Shown here piece by piece: positions 21,040 to 34,801 of a DNA stretch of 64,000 bases. Origin of the DNA: Stomorhina lunata (lineage: Eukaryota > Arthropoda > Insecta > Diptera > Rhiniidae); contig OW121744.1 in NCBI GenBank assembly GCA_933228675.1, positions 58,857,775 through 58,921,774 on the forward strand, read 5' to 3'. The notes under the pieces are model-generated. The model saw only the letters and a list, made by a program, of their open reading frames with translations, was not told where the DNA came from and did no database searches. A program made the translations under genes and the position numbers. Within the stretch, counting starts at the first letter, position 1, and every line of letters starts with the position of its first letter.

Positions 21040-22110
21040 ATCATGAAATTTAAGATTGAGGAGGAGTTTTCGAGCTAAGAATTAGAATTTGGAGTCTGCA
21101 GACTTATCAGGAGGGGAGCTAGCCACTAGTTATTGAGTATTAGGCTATGTTAAACTTCTCTGCATTGGGCCTTCGCCGTTTAAGGTCGGAGTTTAAACGT
21201 AGGTGCCTTTCAATGAGAGTCTAAAAATAGAATCGGATTGTCATTGCTCATTGTCTCGTTCCAATTGAAATGTCATGGGAGTAACATGCGTATAATATAC
21301 AAATTTTATTTTATTTGTACGAAATCTGCTAGCTGAGATCTACAAAAAATAGCAGAACACGTATGGTTTATCTGCTATAGTTTATGAGATATTCGACTTC
21401 GAAAAAATTGTGTCAACTTTTTGACGAATTTTGCTAATATCAAATCCAAATTTTCGGAAACTTGTTCTATTTTATTTCTCAGAATGTATAAATCGCACAA
21501 AAAAATAAGAATTGACGGAAAGTTTAAGTTTAGATTTTCAAAAAAGTCAATTTTTTGTCGTTTTTTATCCTAAAAGGGATAACATTCTTATTAAGATATA
21601 CACAAAAAAAAAAAACTTGTTAAGAAACATGTGTAGTATTTATAAAGGGAACTTTATAAGGAAAGGAAGGAAAGGAGCTATGGTCTAAAATATGATTTCT
21701 TCTTGACGCTAAAGTCTCTCAAAAATTACTTTTTAAGCTAAAAAACGAAAAAACTTACTTTTTTGAAAAGTTAAACTTAAATGTGAACCGCCGTGGTATA
21801 GCAGGTTAGTCATCTGCCTAGCACACCAGAGGTCACAAGTTCGATCCTCGGTCAGACCCACTTTAAGAAATAAATTTTCAAAAAAAGCTGTTCACCTCAT
21901 AACTCATCTAGCTACTGGTTAAATCGTCAACAACTTGAATTTTTTTCGAAGTCGAATATCTCATAAACTATAGGACATAAAACATACGTGTAGCAATGTT
22001 TTTGTAGATCTCAGCTAGCAGATTTTGCATATATAAAAACAAAAATAGACTCTAAATTCTAAACTTAATCTCGAATACTCCTCCACAATAGCCATGAGAA
22101 ATTCCATGAT
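21040..22110. repeat. Foldback repeat family D with tRNA-like insert
   Basis: Left-arm phrases 'gctagctgagatctacaaaa' and 'atgagatattcgacttcgaa' recur as reverse complements at 21940-22030. The ends also pair (gattgaggaggagttttcgag near 21053; ctcgaatactcctcc near 22071). The right arm is interrupted by a tRNA-like segment (21788-21858). Related arms occur at 42811-43470 and 47690-48274; fragments at 49450-49600 and 51780-51895. Confidence 0.65.
21788..21858 (+). ncRNA. tRNA-derived SINE-like head with Pol III boxes
   Basis: Starts 'ccgccgtggtatagcaggtt', followed by 'agtcatctgcctagcacacc'. It contains an A-box-like TGGTATAGCAGG and a B-box-like AGTTCGATCCT. About 80% of positions are shared with 63823-63894. 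The arms do not fold into a proper cloverleaf, so it is a tRNA-derived repeat rather than a working tRNA gene. Confidence 0.5.
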
Positions 22111-22628
22111 ATTCGAGCTTTAACGTTCAATAGTTCTTATATTAATACATACGTCTCAAAGATATATTATACATCCAAAAAATAACAATACTTTTTAACT
22201 TTTGAAGATTTTTTTAATGGTAATTAATTTCTCAAAATTGCTAATTTTAAAAGGTGATAACTCCAAAGTTCCAACTATCAGCGTCAAACGCTTTTGGGAT
22301 TTGGATATACTCGTCTAGTGCTTTCATTTAGAATAGGAATTTTTGGACCCCAGACCATTACTCTCAAAATGTGTCATAGTGTTATATGTGACAGTGCATA
22401 GAGAAAGGGACCTAAGGATATTAATTAAAAAAATGTATGAATTAGTGGTGAATTTCAATAAAAATCAATAAAAGTCTTTCTTATATACCAATTTGCAGCT
22501 TTTTCATTAAAACAAAATATTAATTTAACCTGTAAAAGACATGTCTAAATTTCGACAAAAAAAAAAAAACGTTGGGTCATCTAGGGTTAAAATCTTTTTT
22601 ATTACAATCTAACTTAATTTTGGTATAA
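22111..22628. other. Intergenic, nothing recognised
   Basis: AT-rich. No frame, no clear repeat. Confidence 0.4.
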
Positions 22629-24976
22629 ACAAGTAAGAGTGGTATATTCGGCTTTGCCGAATCTTGGATACCCTTCACCAATGGTGTGCTTAATGTAATT
22701 CCAAGCAAAATTTGGTTATACTAGTATTATATGCAAAGAGTCTTTAAAATTAAGAGTCGGAAAAAGAAAAGCTTTTCGGTGGCGTCATCATCTAGAATAG
22801 TTATGCACCCAAAGGTTAGGTTGGGCAGATGGCTGATGTCTAGGGAAGCTCTACTTGTGTTCTAAAGTGGTCCCTTTGTGAAAGATAATGATTACTAGAC
22901 TACAAATAGAGAATGCTTATTTAAGCCAGCCAGTAGCTTCGAAATAAAATAGACACATATTTTACGAACATTTAATAAAGTTCGATAGCCCAGATAAACC
23001 ATGCAGAAAAGATGCTTCAAAATGTAGATGCCCTTACATTTGCAATAGCACATCGATTTGATGAAGTTTAAGTAGTCTGGCATGCAACCCAAAAACACAG
23101 TGCCCAGTGAGGGTTGTGCACTTTAATTCGTACGAATTATCCAACTAGTAAAAGTTCTTGATTAGTTATGTAAAACTCTGAAGTTAGCGGACTGATTTAG
23201 GTCAAAGCTTTAACAATGATAAGCCTTAAAATTAGATACATACGTGAAATATATAGCTTTTGAATGGATGGATATCAGTCGGAAAAGTTATTAAAAATGT
23301 ACTTATTAATCTGAAGTTAGTTAATTAATTAAAATGAACACTTCATCAATAATATTTGGGATGTATTGTTCTTTCGATCTGTCCGATGGATGTTAGGAAA
23401 GTTTTGCTCTAGTTCCTTGTGCAATTTTATTGTGATTTAATTTATCAGCATTAGACCGATTCCCGGTCGGGGTTATATGGGAGATTTCACAAAATGTGAA
23501 TAGAGCTCGCCCATTTTCAATATCGAACTTTTCAAGATATCAGAAATACTTTTGTCAAACGTTGTCCCTCTACAAAGTTTATTTTAGGCGCTATCGCCCT
23601 GAATATCAATATTGTACAACGTCTTTATACTAAATGTCATCATCGTATCTTAGGCGAAGTTATACGGGATCAATTGTCAAACGTGAACGGATTTCTCCCA
23701 ATTGCAATTAAAAAATTTAAATTTTCGTTGATATGTGAGATACTTACTTTTGAACGGATATCATGTACTTAGCTGCATTTTTGTACTTCCTAGGAAGATT
23801 ACCTATAATTTGATATATAATACATTCTCATTATATCTACCACAAATTACCGAATGCATCAGAATTTAGGTAATCCCCTGCGAAGGACGCTATTAAATTT
23901 CATCAAAATAAACACCTGAGATATCGACAAAACAGGAGCTCCAAAAACAACAGAAAAAATTACAGACAGGTAGACGGACGGACAAAAAAAACAGACGGAC
24001 GGACAGACAGACAAACAAACAGACGGACGGACAGACAGACAAACAGACGGACGGACGGAGATCGCGAATCGATTCTCCTGCCGATTCTGAGTTGATCGGT
24101 ACAATTTGAATGGTATTCGTAATCAGATTTGTGGAGTATAGATTTTAGAAAATCCTCACACAAAGAACGATGTCAAATTTCATCACAATCGGTACATTAA
24201 CACCTGAGATATCGCTGAAACAATACTTACAAAATGTAAACAAAATTTCTTAGACACGTACTTTGGGTAATTTGCTGTACATCAAATGTAGTGTTATTGC
24301 GATATCTCAATTGTTTATGGACCGCTTTTGATAAAATTTAATAACGTGCTTGGCGTGGGAATTTCCTAAAATCTGATATAAAATTTATGTAGGTCCGTGC
24401 TAAAGGAGGATGGTTTTTCCTATTTCTGCATTTCATTTTTTCAACAAACATTCTCTAATGCGAACTTTGGGCAATTTGCGATACATCAAATTCAGTGTTT
24501 TGATATCTCAGTTGTTTATGGACCGATTTTGATAAAATTACAGAGTGCTTTGGGAAACTATTTCCTACAATCTGATATATAACATATTATCACATGTACA
24601 CCAGGAGTAACTTTTTTCTCTTGTTATTTAAAAATGTGTTTCAATCAAAAATTTTAAAATTTTCGTCTAATTTTTGGTATTTTTTCGATATTTTCGGTGT
24701 TTATAAACCGTTTTTAATGAAATTTAATAGCGTTCATTGCGGGAGAATTTCCTAAAATCTGATATATAATTTATGTAAGTCCATCCTCCAGGGGCTTCAG
24801 AAACTTGATTTCAACAGACAGACGGACATACAGACAGACGGAAATCGCTTAATCGATTCTCCTCCCGATTCTGAGTCGATCGGTATAATTTTTATGAGGT
24901 CTACGATCACTAATAAAAAAATTACAAACGGAATCACAAACTTATAATACCCTTTCACCTATTGGTGAAGGGTATA
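22629..24976 (-). mobile_element. Helentron-like element, family 2, full inverted copy
   Basis: On the minus strand it starts 'tatacccttcaccaataggt' and ends with hairpin ATTCGGC-aaa-GCCGAAT and 'ataccactcttacttgt'. Two GTCY heads lie at about 24838-24812 and 24058-23968. It carries the same LINE relic as the copy at 7015-9015 and has about 380 bp (23500-23890) that copy lacks. No transposase or helicase. Confidence 0.75.
22800..23098 (-). pseudogene. LINE C-terminal relic inside the inverted family 2 copy
   Basis: Minus-strand frame 23098-22895 reads KHLFCMVYLGYR and LLNVRKICVYFISKLLAGLN, then the 3' UTR phrase and 'cccaacctaacct' (22806-22820). Nearly identical to 8543-8826. Confidence 0.6.
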
Positions 24977-26536
24977 AAAAAGTACTTTTGAGTTTATTTT
25001 ATCAAAACTTTACACAAAAATCATAAAATTCCGTGATTTTGCCATTAAAAATTTACAAATTTTGACTTTTGACCTAGGAAAGGAAGTGCCAAGTTTATGT
25101 TGTTTTGAAAACTTAGGCATATAATTTCCATAGACCGAGAAATAATATTCATTAATAACTTTATTTAAATTAAATAAAACTAAAATTTAATAAGCATCTA
25201 CTCAAATTATGAAAATATACAATTTGGCGAAAATCGGCGAATTCAAATCGTAGTTATGGCGACACTGTTCAAGACATCGACCTCAAATTTTTATTTAAAG
25301 CACTCTTCAATTCAATTATGTGAATTTGTATTCTTACATGTTCTTACTGCCTTGATCTGCTTAACCTTATGGTAATCACTACCGATTACCAAAATGTCTA
25401 GCATTTTCGAAACTGACATTTATCTGGTAACCTTAATTCATTATTGATCATTATTTTGGCGGATTTTCACGAGAGCTATTTGTGAGATAGCAAATACAAT
25501 TTATTTGATGCCGGTACTCTAATCTATACGAGTACACTCCAGTCACAGCCATCAAGTTATGCATCTGTCTTTTTTTCCAGTGATTTTGTAATTGTTGCAT
25601 ATTTACAATGTTCATTTACAATGCATTGCAAATACATATGTACATACATATAAACATTTTAAAATATTCAAGTGAGTGAGCTTCAATATTGCAATTTATT
25701 GGAATATCGTTAAACAAAATGTAAAAAGGTGTTAGTTATAATAATTTTATTTGAAATTTAGATTTTTTGATTGATGTAACCGAAATATTGTAAAAAGTAT
25801 TTTTTTTCAATTAAAGCTCTTTAGCTTTTCAGCTAACGATAACTATAATTTACTTTTACAAATTCAGCGACATTTGTTTAAGAGCAAAGCAACTATTGCT
25901 TGCTCTCTTTTAAGGCTGCATGTACTATTAACTTCTTTGAAAATATTGGGGAAAATATAACAAATTTATACAGTTTTACTAGTTCAAAATTTTTGTCAAT
26001 TAACTATTCAGATTTAGTTATATCATAAATCTGTTAAATAATTATAATTAATGAAAACAACAACATATTCTGGTATTTGTTGTGGTTACAAATCTTAAAG
26101 ATACATTATTTGTACAAGTATCTTTAACCACTTGATGATGACTTGTAACTTTATTCTATGAACAAAATCTCTAAATGTCGCGCATCATTGTAAATTATTC
26201 CGTTATTTATGTCAGATGTTAAGACGAGTACAAGTAGAGACAAATTCAAAAAAATATAATAAAAAATACAAAAAACTAGTTTTCAAATATTATTTAAGAA
26301 ATAAATTCCATTCGTCGGAGGAATGAACATTCAAATGCTTAAAGTACAAAAATGTTTTTGGGAGTACTTCTTCAGTTGCATTTAAAAGTATTTAGTCGAC
26401 TTAATGACATTTAAATATGGATTAAACAAAGTAATTGTATCTTACAGTAAACTCTTGTTAATAGGTTTTCAATTTAAAACAAATAAGAGTTATATTAAGG
26501 GATGCAATGAAATGCAGTTGTTGCCAACAGCTACAA
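24977..26536. other. AT-rich intergenic DNA to the left of the satellite
   Basis: No coding frame, no recognised repeat. Confidence 0.45.
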
Positions 26537-29500
26537 ACTTTTCTATAGAAAACTCTACACATCGACAAGTTTTCTATAGAAAACTCTACACATCGAGAAG
26601 TTTTCTATAGAAAACTCTACACATCGACAAGTTTTCTATAGAAAACTCTACACATCGACAAGTTTTCTATAGAAAACTCTACACATCGACAAGTTTTCTA
26701 CAGAAAACTCTACACATCGACAAGTTTTCTATGGAAAACTCTACACATCGACAAGTTTTCTATAGAAAACTCTACACATCGACAAGTTTTCTATAGAAAA
26801 CTCTACACATCGACAAGTTTTCTATAGAAAACTCTACACATCGACAAGTTTTCTATAGAAAACTCTACACATCGACAAGTTTTCTATAGAAAACTCTACA
26901 CATCGACAAGTTTTCTATAGAAAACTCTACACATCGACAAGTTTTCTATAGAAAACTCTACACATCGACAAGTTTTCTATAGAAAACTCTACACATCGAC
27001 AAGTTTTCTATAGAAAACTCTACACATCGACAAGTTTTCTATAGAAAACTCTACACATCGACAAGTTTTCTATAGAAAACTCTACACATCGACAAGTTTT
27101 CTATAGAAAACTCTACACATCGACAAGTTTTCTATAGAAAACTCTACACATTGACAAGTTTTCTATAGAAAACTCTACACATTGACAAGTTTTCTATAGA
27201 AAACTCTACACATCGACAAGTTTTCTATAGAAAACTCTACACATCGACAAGTTTTCTATAGAAAACTCTACACAAAGACAAGTTTTTTATAGAAAACTCT
27301 ACACATCGACAAGTTTTTTATAGAAAACTCTACACATCGACAAGTTTTCTATAGAAAACTCTACACATCGACATGTTTTCTATAGAAAACTATACACATC
27401 GATAAGTTTTCTATAGCAAACTCTTCCTATCGTCAACTTTTCTATAGAAAACTCTTCCTACCGTCAACTTTTCTATAGAAAACTCTTCCTATCGTCAACT
27501 TTTCTATAGAAAACTCTTCCTATCGTCAACTTTTCTATAGAAAACTCTTCCTATCGTCAACTTTTCTATAGAAAACTCTTCCTATCGTCAACTTTTCTAT
27601 AGAAAACTTTTCCTATCGTCAACTTTTCTATAGAAAACTCTTCTTATCGTCAACTTTTCTATAGAAAACTCTTCCTATCGTCAACTTTTCTATAGAAAAC
27701 TCTTCCTATCGTCAACTTTTCTATAGAAAACTCTTCCTATCGTCAACTTTTCTATAGAAAACTCTTCCCACTGTCAACTTTTCTATAGAAAACTCTTCCT
27801 ATCGTCAACTTTTCTATAGAAAACTCTTCCCGTCGTCAACTTTTCTATAGAAAACTCTTCCCGTCGTCAACTTTTCTATAGAAAACTCTTCCCGTCGTCA
27901 ACTTTTCTATAGAAAACTCTTCCCGTCGTCAACTTTTCTATAGAAAACTCTTCCCGTCGTCAACTTTTCTATAGAAAACTCAACTTTTCTATAGAAAACT
28001 CTTCCCATCGTCAACTTTTCTATAGAAAACTCTTCCTATCGTTAACTTTTCTATAGAAAACTCTTCCTATCGTCAACTTTTCTGTAGAAAACTCTTCCTA
28101 TCGTCAACTTTTCTATAGAAAACTCTTCCCATCGTCAACTTTTCTATAGAAAACTCTTCCCATAGTCAACTTTTCTATAGAAAACTCTTCCCATAGTCAA
28201 CTTTTCTATAGAAAACTCTTCCCATAGTCAACTTTTCTATAGAAAACTCTTCCCGTCGTCAACTTTTCTATAGAAAACTCTTCCCGTCGTCAACTTTTCT
28301 ATAGAAAACTCTTCCCGTCGTCAACTTTTCTATAGAAAACTCTTCCCGTCGTCAACTTTTCTATAGAAAACTCTTCCCGTCGTCAACTTTTCTATAGAAA
28401 ACTCAACTTTTCTATAGAAAACTCTTCCCATCGTCAACTTTTCTATAGAAAACTCTTCCCATCGTCAACTTTTCTATAGAAAACTCTTCCCATAGTCAAC
28501 TTTTCTATAGAAAACTCTTCCCGTCGTCAACTTTTCTATAGAAAACTCTTCCCGTCGTCAACTTTTCTATAGAAAACTCTTCCCGTCGTCAACTTTTCTA
28601 TAGAAAACTCTTCCCGTCGTCAACTTTTCTATAGAAAACTCTTCCCGTCGTCAACTTTTCTATAGAAAACTCTTCCCGTCGTCAACTTTTCTATAAAAAA
28701 CTCTTCCCGTCGTCAACTTTTCTATAGAAAACTCTTCCCGTCGTCAACTTTTCTATAGAAAACTCTTCCCGTCGTCAACTTTTCTATAGAAAACTCTTCC
28801 CGTCGTCAACTTTTCTATAGAAAACTCTTCCCGTCTTCAACTTTTCTATAGAAAACTCTTCCCGTCGTCAACTTTTCTATAGAAAACTCTTCCCATTGTC
28901 AACTTTTCTATAGAAAACTCTTCCCGTCGTCAACTTTTCTATAGAAAACTCTTCCCATCGTCAACTTTTCTATAGAAAAATCTTCCCATCGTCAACTTTT
29001 CTATAGAAAACTCTTCCCATCGTCAACTTTTCTATAGAAAACTCTTCCCGTCGTCAACTTTTCTATAGAAAACTCTTCCCGTCGTCAACTTTTCTATAGA
29101 AAACTCTTCCCGTCGTCAACTTTTCTATAGAAAACTCTTCCCGTCGTCAACTTTTCTATAGAAAACTCTTCCCGTCGTCAACTTTTCTATAGAAAACTCT
29201 TCCCGTCGTCAACTTTTCTATAGAAAACTCTTCCCGTCGTCAACTTTTCTATAGAAAACTCTTCCCGTCGTCAACTTTTCTATAGAAAACTCTTCCCATC
29301 GTCAACTTTTCTATAGAAGACTCTTTCCATCGTCAACTTTTCTATAGAAAACTCTTCCCATCGTCAACTTTTCTATAGAAAACTCTTCCCATCGTCAACT
29401 TTTCTATAGAAAACTCTTCCCATCGTCAACTTTTCTATAGAAAACTCTTCCCATCGTCAACTTTTCTATAGAAAACTCTTCCCATCGTCAACTTTTCTAT

Positions 29501-32500
29501 AGAAAGCTCTTCCCATCGTCAACTTTTCTATAGAAAGCTCTTCCCATCGTCAACTTTTCTATAGAAAACTCTTCCCATCGTCAACTTTTCTATAGAAAAC
29601 TCTTCCCATCGTCAACTTTTCTATAGAAAACTCTTCCCATCGTCAACTTTTCTATAGAAAACTCTTCCCATCGTCAACTTTCCTATAGAAAACTCTTCCC
29701 ATCGTCAACTTTTCTATAAAAAACTCTTCCCATCGTCAACTTTTCTATAGAAAACACTTCCCATTGTCAACTTTTCTATAGAAAACTCTTCCTATCGTCA
29801 ACTTTTCTATAGAAAACTCTTCCTATCGTCAACTTTTCTATAGAAAACTCTTCCTACCGTCAACTTTTCTATAGAATACTCTTCCTACCGTCAACTTTTC
29901 TATAGAAAACTCTTCCTATCGTCAACTTTTCTATAGAAAACTCTTCCTATCGTCAACTTTTCTATAGAAAACTCTTCTTATCGTCAACTTTTCTATAGAA
30001 AACTCTTCCTATCGTCAACTTTTCTATAGAAAACTCTTCCTATCGTCAACTTTTCTATAGAAAACTCTTCCTATCGTCAACTTTTCTATAGAAAACTCTT
30101 CCTATCGTCAACTTTTCTATAGAAAACTCTTCCCATTGTCAACTTTTCTATAGAAAACTCTTCCTATCGTCAACTTTTCTATAGAAAACTCTACCTATCG
30201 TCAACTTTTCTATAGAAAACTCTTCCTATCGTCAACTTTTCTATAGAAAACGCTTCCTATCGTCAACTTTTCTATAGAAAACTCTTCCCATCGTAAACTT
30301 TTCTATAGAAAACTCTTCCCATCGTCAACTCTCTATAGAAAACTCTTCCCATCGTCAACTTTTCTATGGAAAACTCTTCCCATCGTCAACTTTTCTATAG
30401 AAAACTCTTCACATCGTCAACTTTTCTATAGAAAACTCTTCCCATCGTCAACTTTTCTATAGAAAACTCTTTCCATCGTCAACTCTCTATAGAAAACTCT
30501 TCCCATAGTCAACTTTTCTATAGAAAACTCTTCCCATAGTCAACTTTTCTATAGAAAACTTTTCCCATAGTCAACTTTTCTATAGAAAACTCTTCCCATA
30601 GTCAACTTTTCTATAGAAAACTCTTCCCGTCGTCAACTTTTCTATAGAAAACTCTTCCCGTCGTCAACTTTTCTATAGAAAACTCTTCCCGTCGTCAACT
30701 TTTCTATAGAAAACTCTTCCCGTCGTCAACTTTTCTATAGAAAACACTTCCCGTCGTCAACTTTTCTATAGAAAACTCTTCCCGTCGTCAACTTTTCTAT
30801 AGAAAACTCTTCCCGTCGTCAACTTTTCTATAGAAAACTCAACTTTTCTATAGAAAACTCTTCCCATCGTCAACTTTTCTATAGAAAACTCTTCCCATCG
30901 TCAACTTTTCTATAGAAAACTCTTCCCATCGTCAACTCTCTATAGAAAACTCTTCCCAAAGTCAACTTTTCTATAGAAAACTCTTCCCATAGTCAACTTT
31001 TCTATAGAAAACTCTTCCCGTCGTCAACTTTTCTATAGAAAACTCTTCCCATAGTCAACTTTTCTATAGAAAACTCTTCCCGTCGTCAACTTTTCTATAG
31101 AAAACTCTTCCCGTCGTCAACTTTTCTATAGAAAACTCTTCCCGTCGTCAACTTTTCTATAGAAATCTCTTCCCGTCGTCAACTTTTCTATAGAAAACTC
31201 TTCCCGTCGTCAACTTTTCTATAGAAAACTCTTCCCGTCGTCAACTTTTCTATAGAAAACTCTTCCCGTCGTCAACTTTTCTATAGAAAACTCTTCCCGT
31301 CTTCAACTTTTCTATAGAAAACTCTTCCCGTCGTCAACTTTTCTATAGAAAACTCTTCCCATTGTCAACTTTTCTATAGAAAACTCTTCCCGTCGTCAAC
31401 TTTTCTATAGAAAACTCTTCCCATAGTCAACTTTTCTATAGAAAACTCTTCCCATAGTCAACTTTTCTATAGAAAACTCTTCCCATAGTCAACTTTTCTA
31501 TAGAAAACTCTTCCCGTCGTCAACTTTTCTATAGGAAACTCTTCCCGTCGTCAACTTTTCTATAGAAAACTCTTCCCGTCGTCAACTTTTCTATAGAAAA
31601 CTCTTCCCGTCGTCAACTTTTCTATAGAAAACTCTTCCCGTCGTCAACTTTTCTATAGAAAACTCTTCCCATAGTCAACTTTTCTATAGAAAACTCTTCC
31701 CATAGTCAACTTTTCTATAGAAAACTCTTCCCATAGTCAACTTTTCTATAGAAAACTCTTCCCGTCGTCAACTTTTCTATAGAAAACTCTTCCCGTCGTC
31801 AACTTTTCTATAGAAAACTCAACTTTTCTATAGAAAACTCTTCCCATCGTCAACTTTTCTATAGAAAACTATTCCCATCGTCAACTTTTCTATAGAAAAC
31901 TATTCCCATCGTCAACTTTTCTATATTAAACTCTTCCCATAGTCAACTTTTCTATAGAAAACTCTTCCCGTCGTCAACTTTTCTATAGAAAACTCTTCCC
32001 GTCGTCAACTTTTCTATAGAAAACTCTTCCCGTCGTCAACTTTTCTATAGAAAACTCTTCCCGTCGTCAACTTTTCTATAGAAAACTCTTCCCGTCGTCA
32101 ACTTTTCTATAGAAAACTCTTCCCGTCGTCAACTTTTCTATAGAAAACTCTTCCCGTCGTCAACTTTTCTATAGAAAACTCTTCCCGTCTTCAACTTTTC
32201 TATAGAAAACTCTTCCCGTCGTCAACTTTTCTATAGAAAACTCTTCCCATCGTCAACTTTTCTATAGAAAACTCTACCCGTCGTCAACTTTTCTATAGAA
32301 AACTCTTCCCATCGTCAACTTTTCTATAGAAAACTCTTCCCATCGTCAACTTTTCTATAGAAAACTCTTCCCATCGTCAACTTTTCTATAGAAAACTCTT
32401 CCCATCGTCAACTTTTCTATAGAAAACTCTTCCTATCGTCAACTTTTCTATAGAAAACTCTTCCTATCGTCAACTTTTCTATAGAAAACTCTTCCTATCG

Positions 32501-32880
32501 TCAACTTTTCTGTAGAAAACTCTTCCTATCGTCAACTTTTCTATAGAAAACTCTTCCTATCGTCAACTTTTCTATAGAAAACTCTTCCTATCGTCAACTT
32601 TTCTATAGAAAACTCTTCCCATTGTCAACTTTTCTAAAGAAAACTCTTCCCATTGTCAACTTTTCTATAGAAAACTCTTCCCATCGTCTACTTTTCTATA
32701 GATCACACTTCCCATCGTCAATTTTCCTATAGAAAACTCTTCCCATTGTCAACTTTTCTATAGAAAACTCTTCATATCGTCAACTTTTCTATAGAAAATT
32801 CTACCTATCGTCAACTTATTTATAGAAAACTCAACTTTTTTATAGAAATTTGTTCCATCGCCAACTTTTTTATAAATAAC
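26537..32880. repeat. 31-bp palindromic satellite array, about 200 units
   Basis: Each unit holds the 18-bp perfect palindrome AGTTTTCTATAGAAAACT plus a 13-bp variable linker. About 28 units at 26537-27415 use linker CTACACATCGACA; the rest use CTTCC(T/C)(A/G)T(C/A)GTCA variants. Four shortened 20-bp units (caacttttctatagaaaact) begin at 27961, 28384, 30820 and 31800, so the next full-length unit follows at 27981, 28404, 30840 and 31820. Variant 'cgtcttcaac' follows the last three of these by 434, 464 and 372 bp, that is 14, 15 (minus one base) and 12 units, so blocks of units were amplified together. The array decays at its right edge (32690-32880). No CRISPR features: linkers are not unique and units are palindromic. 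Confidence 0.95.
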
Positions 32881-33136
32881 TCTTCCCACTAACAATTGAA
32901 AAAAACTCTACCACTTATATTATATAAACAAATCTTAAATACATCTGTTTTAAAAAGTTTCGTTATTTGTATTGTTATTATTTCATAAGAACATAAGTTT
33001 TTGTTTAAATTTAATAATATGTACTTTTCTTTTTTATTTAAAGTAAATAATAAATAAATAATTTTTATTATTTTTTAATTTAAAAAATATAATAGATAAA
33101 TTTGTATAACGTAAAATGTAGCCTTTCATTCAACAT
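32881..33136. other. AT-rich spacer between satellite and tRNA gene
   Basis: Nothing recognised. Confidence 0.5.
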
Positions 33137-33208
33137 GTCCCTTTGGCGCAGAGGATAGCGCGTTGGACTTCTAATCCAAAGGTCGTGGGTTCGATCCCCA
33201 CAAGGGAT
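33137..33208 (+). tRNA. tRNA-Arg (anticodon TCT)
   Basis: 72 nt, complete cloverleaf: acceptor GTCCCTT/AAGGGAT (first pair G-U), D stem GCGC/GCGC, anticodon stem TTGGA/TCCAA around loop CTTCTAA with anticodon TCT, T stem GTGGG/CCCAC with loop TTCGATC. Reads AGA codons. A-box and B-box are intact, there is no intron, and CCA is not encoded, as expected for a nuclear gene. A T-run follows. Only intact RNA gene seen in the window. Confidence 0.96.
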
Positions 33209-33218
33209 GTGGAATCGA

Positions 33219-33228
33219 TTTTTTTTTT
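33219..33228 (+). terminator. Pol III T-run terminator of tRNA-Arg
   Basis: Ten T residues beginning 11 bp after the tRNA 3' end. Confidence 0.8.
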
Positions 33229-34636
33229 ATTATAATTAATAATATAAATAAATTTTTGGTGTTAAACGAAATTCTTCGTTCGTCCCAACTGTATTTATTC
33301 TATTTACAGCATTACCGAATTATTATGAATAGATTTAAGAAAAACTGTTAAAGTCAAAACTTAAGATATAAATTATTTTATGACTTGAGTCCTAGTCATA
33401 GCTCTAGTCTTTTCTTTAGTCATAAGTCCTCTCAATTTGAAATATCTACTCGTATTTCAAAGTTTGAGTTATTTTTTGTTTTTGTACAATTTCCAGCTCT
33501 AATACGCGTCAAATTGAATTTTCTTGGAGTTTTGTGCACTTCATGGATTTGTAGTTATTTTGCGGTTTCTTTAAATTGCACTGACTCAACAAATTAAGTT
33601 AAAAGGTTAAATATAAATTTCCAACTACATTTTTTTTTACTTAATACTAAAATAAAATTGCGAAAAGAGATACCAAGAAATTGCATTTGAGAAAAAATGA
33701 AAAAAATAATTTGTATTTCCTTAGTTCAATTTTATTTGAATTTCATTTTCTTTAGTCGTATCTTCCACTTTGACTGGTTGCATTTGCAAGTACAACAAGA
33801 AACGCTTTTCCAGATTAAGAAATCACAAGAAAATACAATTGACTAACGACTTTTGGATTTTTTTTATAAATTTTTTTAGCTATTGACTAGATTTAAATGC
33901 ATTTGTTTGAGTTTTTTTTTTGAAAATAAATTTTAACAATAAATGAATAAAATTTATAAAAAGTTGAATAACCGCTTAGCCGGTAGATAGACAAACGGAC
34001 AGACAGAGAGACAACATTTTGTGTATTTTGGCAACGTTTTACGTTAGTCACATTTAATTGTCGCTGCTTGTTTGTATCCAACCATTCATCCATTTATCCA
34101 ACCATTGGACTGGCCTGGGTTTCCTCTGTTTGTCTGTATCTCTAACATTATAAGAGAAATGTTTATGTATTTGCTGAAAATGTTGTTGCTTTTTTTGCCC
34201 CAACATTTTGTGAGTTTTCAAACCAGTTTCTTCTATTGACTGAAAAATATTTATCTTGTGTTTTGGATGTGTTTGTTGTTTTTGTATTTTTCTTGGGCAG
34301 CATCTTCCGCACCCACTAATTGGCAACGAAGTTGAGTTTATGTCTAAGCCCAAATGAAAAAAAGGCCAAATATTTGAGGCTTTTTTAATGATTGCAATTA
34401 ATGTTTATGAACTGTAATAAATAATTTTATTTTGGTTTAAAATTTCGTTTCCAAAAATTGGCGCAGTTCATTTTTTTATTTTAAGGGAATTGTGTAGACT
34501 TGGAGCATGTCACAAGGTTTATGGGATGGGATTAATGTTTAACAACTGCCAAATATGTTGCAATAATTCTGAGAAATTTATGGCATTTGAAAATGACTGT
34601 AGCAGGGATGGCAAATATTGTATAAGTGTACCCTTT
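33229..34636. other. Intergenic, nothing convincing
   Basis: AT-rich. A short stretch at 33985-34010 (agacaaacggacagacagag) is a scrap of the GTCY head type. Open frames here lack any recognisable domain or codon pattern. Confidence 0.45.
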
Positions 34637-34770
34637 TTATACCCACCATCAAAAAGAATGGGGGGTATATTGAGATTGTTATTTCGTTTGTAATTTCCTT
34701 AATATTGGGTCAAAAAAAAGCGATATATATTCTGAATCCTTATGAAATTCTAAGACGATTGAGCGATGTC

Positions 34771-34801
<31 letters not shown>

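Noticed and set aside
21788..21858. Functional tRNA gene
   Set aside because: Acceptor and T stems do not pair and no T-run follows.
26537..32880. CRISPR array
   Set aside because: Animal DNA, palindromic 31-bp tandem units without unique spacers and no cas genes.
34054..34353. 99-codon minus-strand frame
   Set aside because: No signal peptide, domain or paralogue; AT-rich intergenic context.
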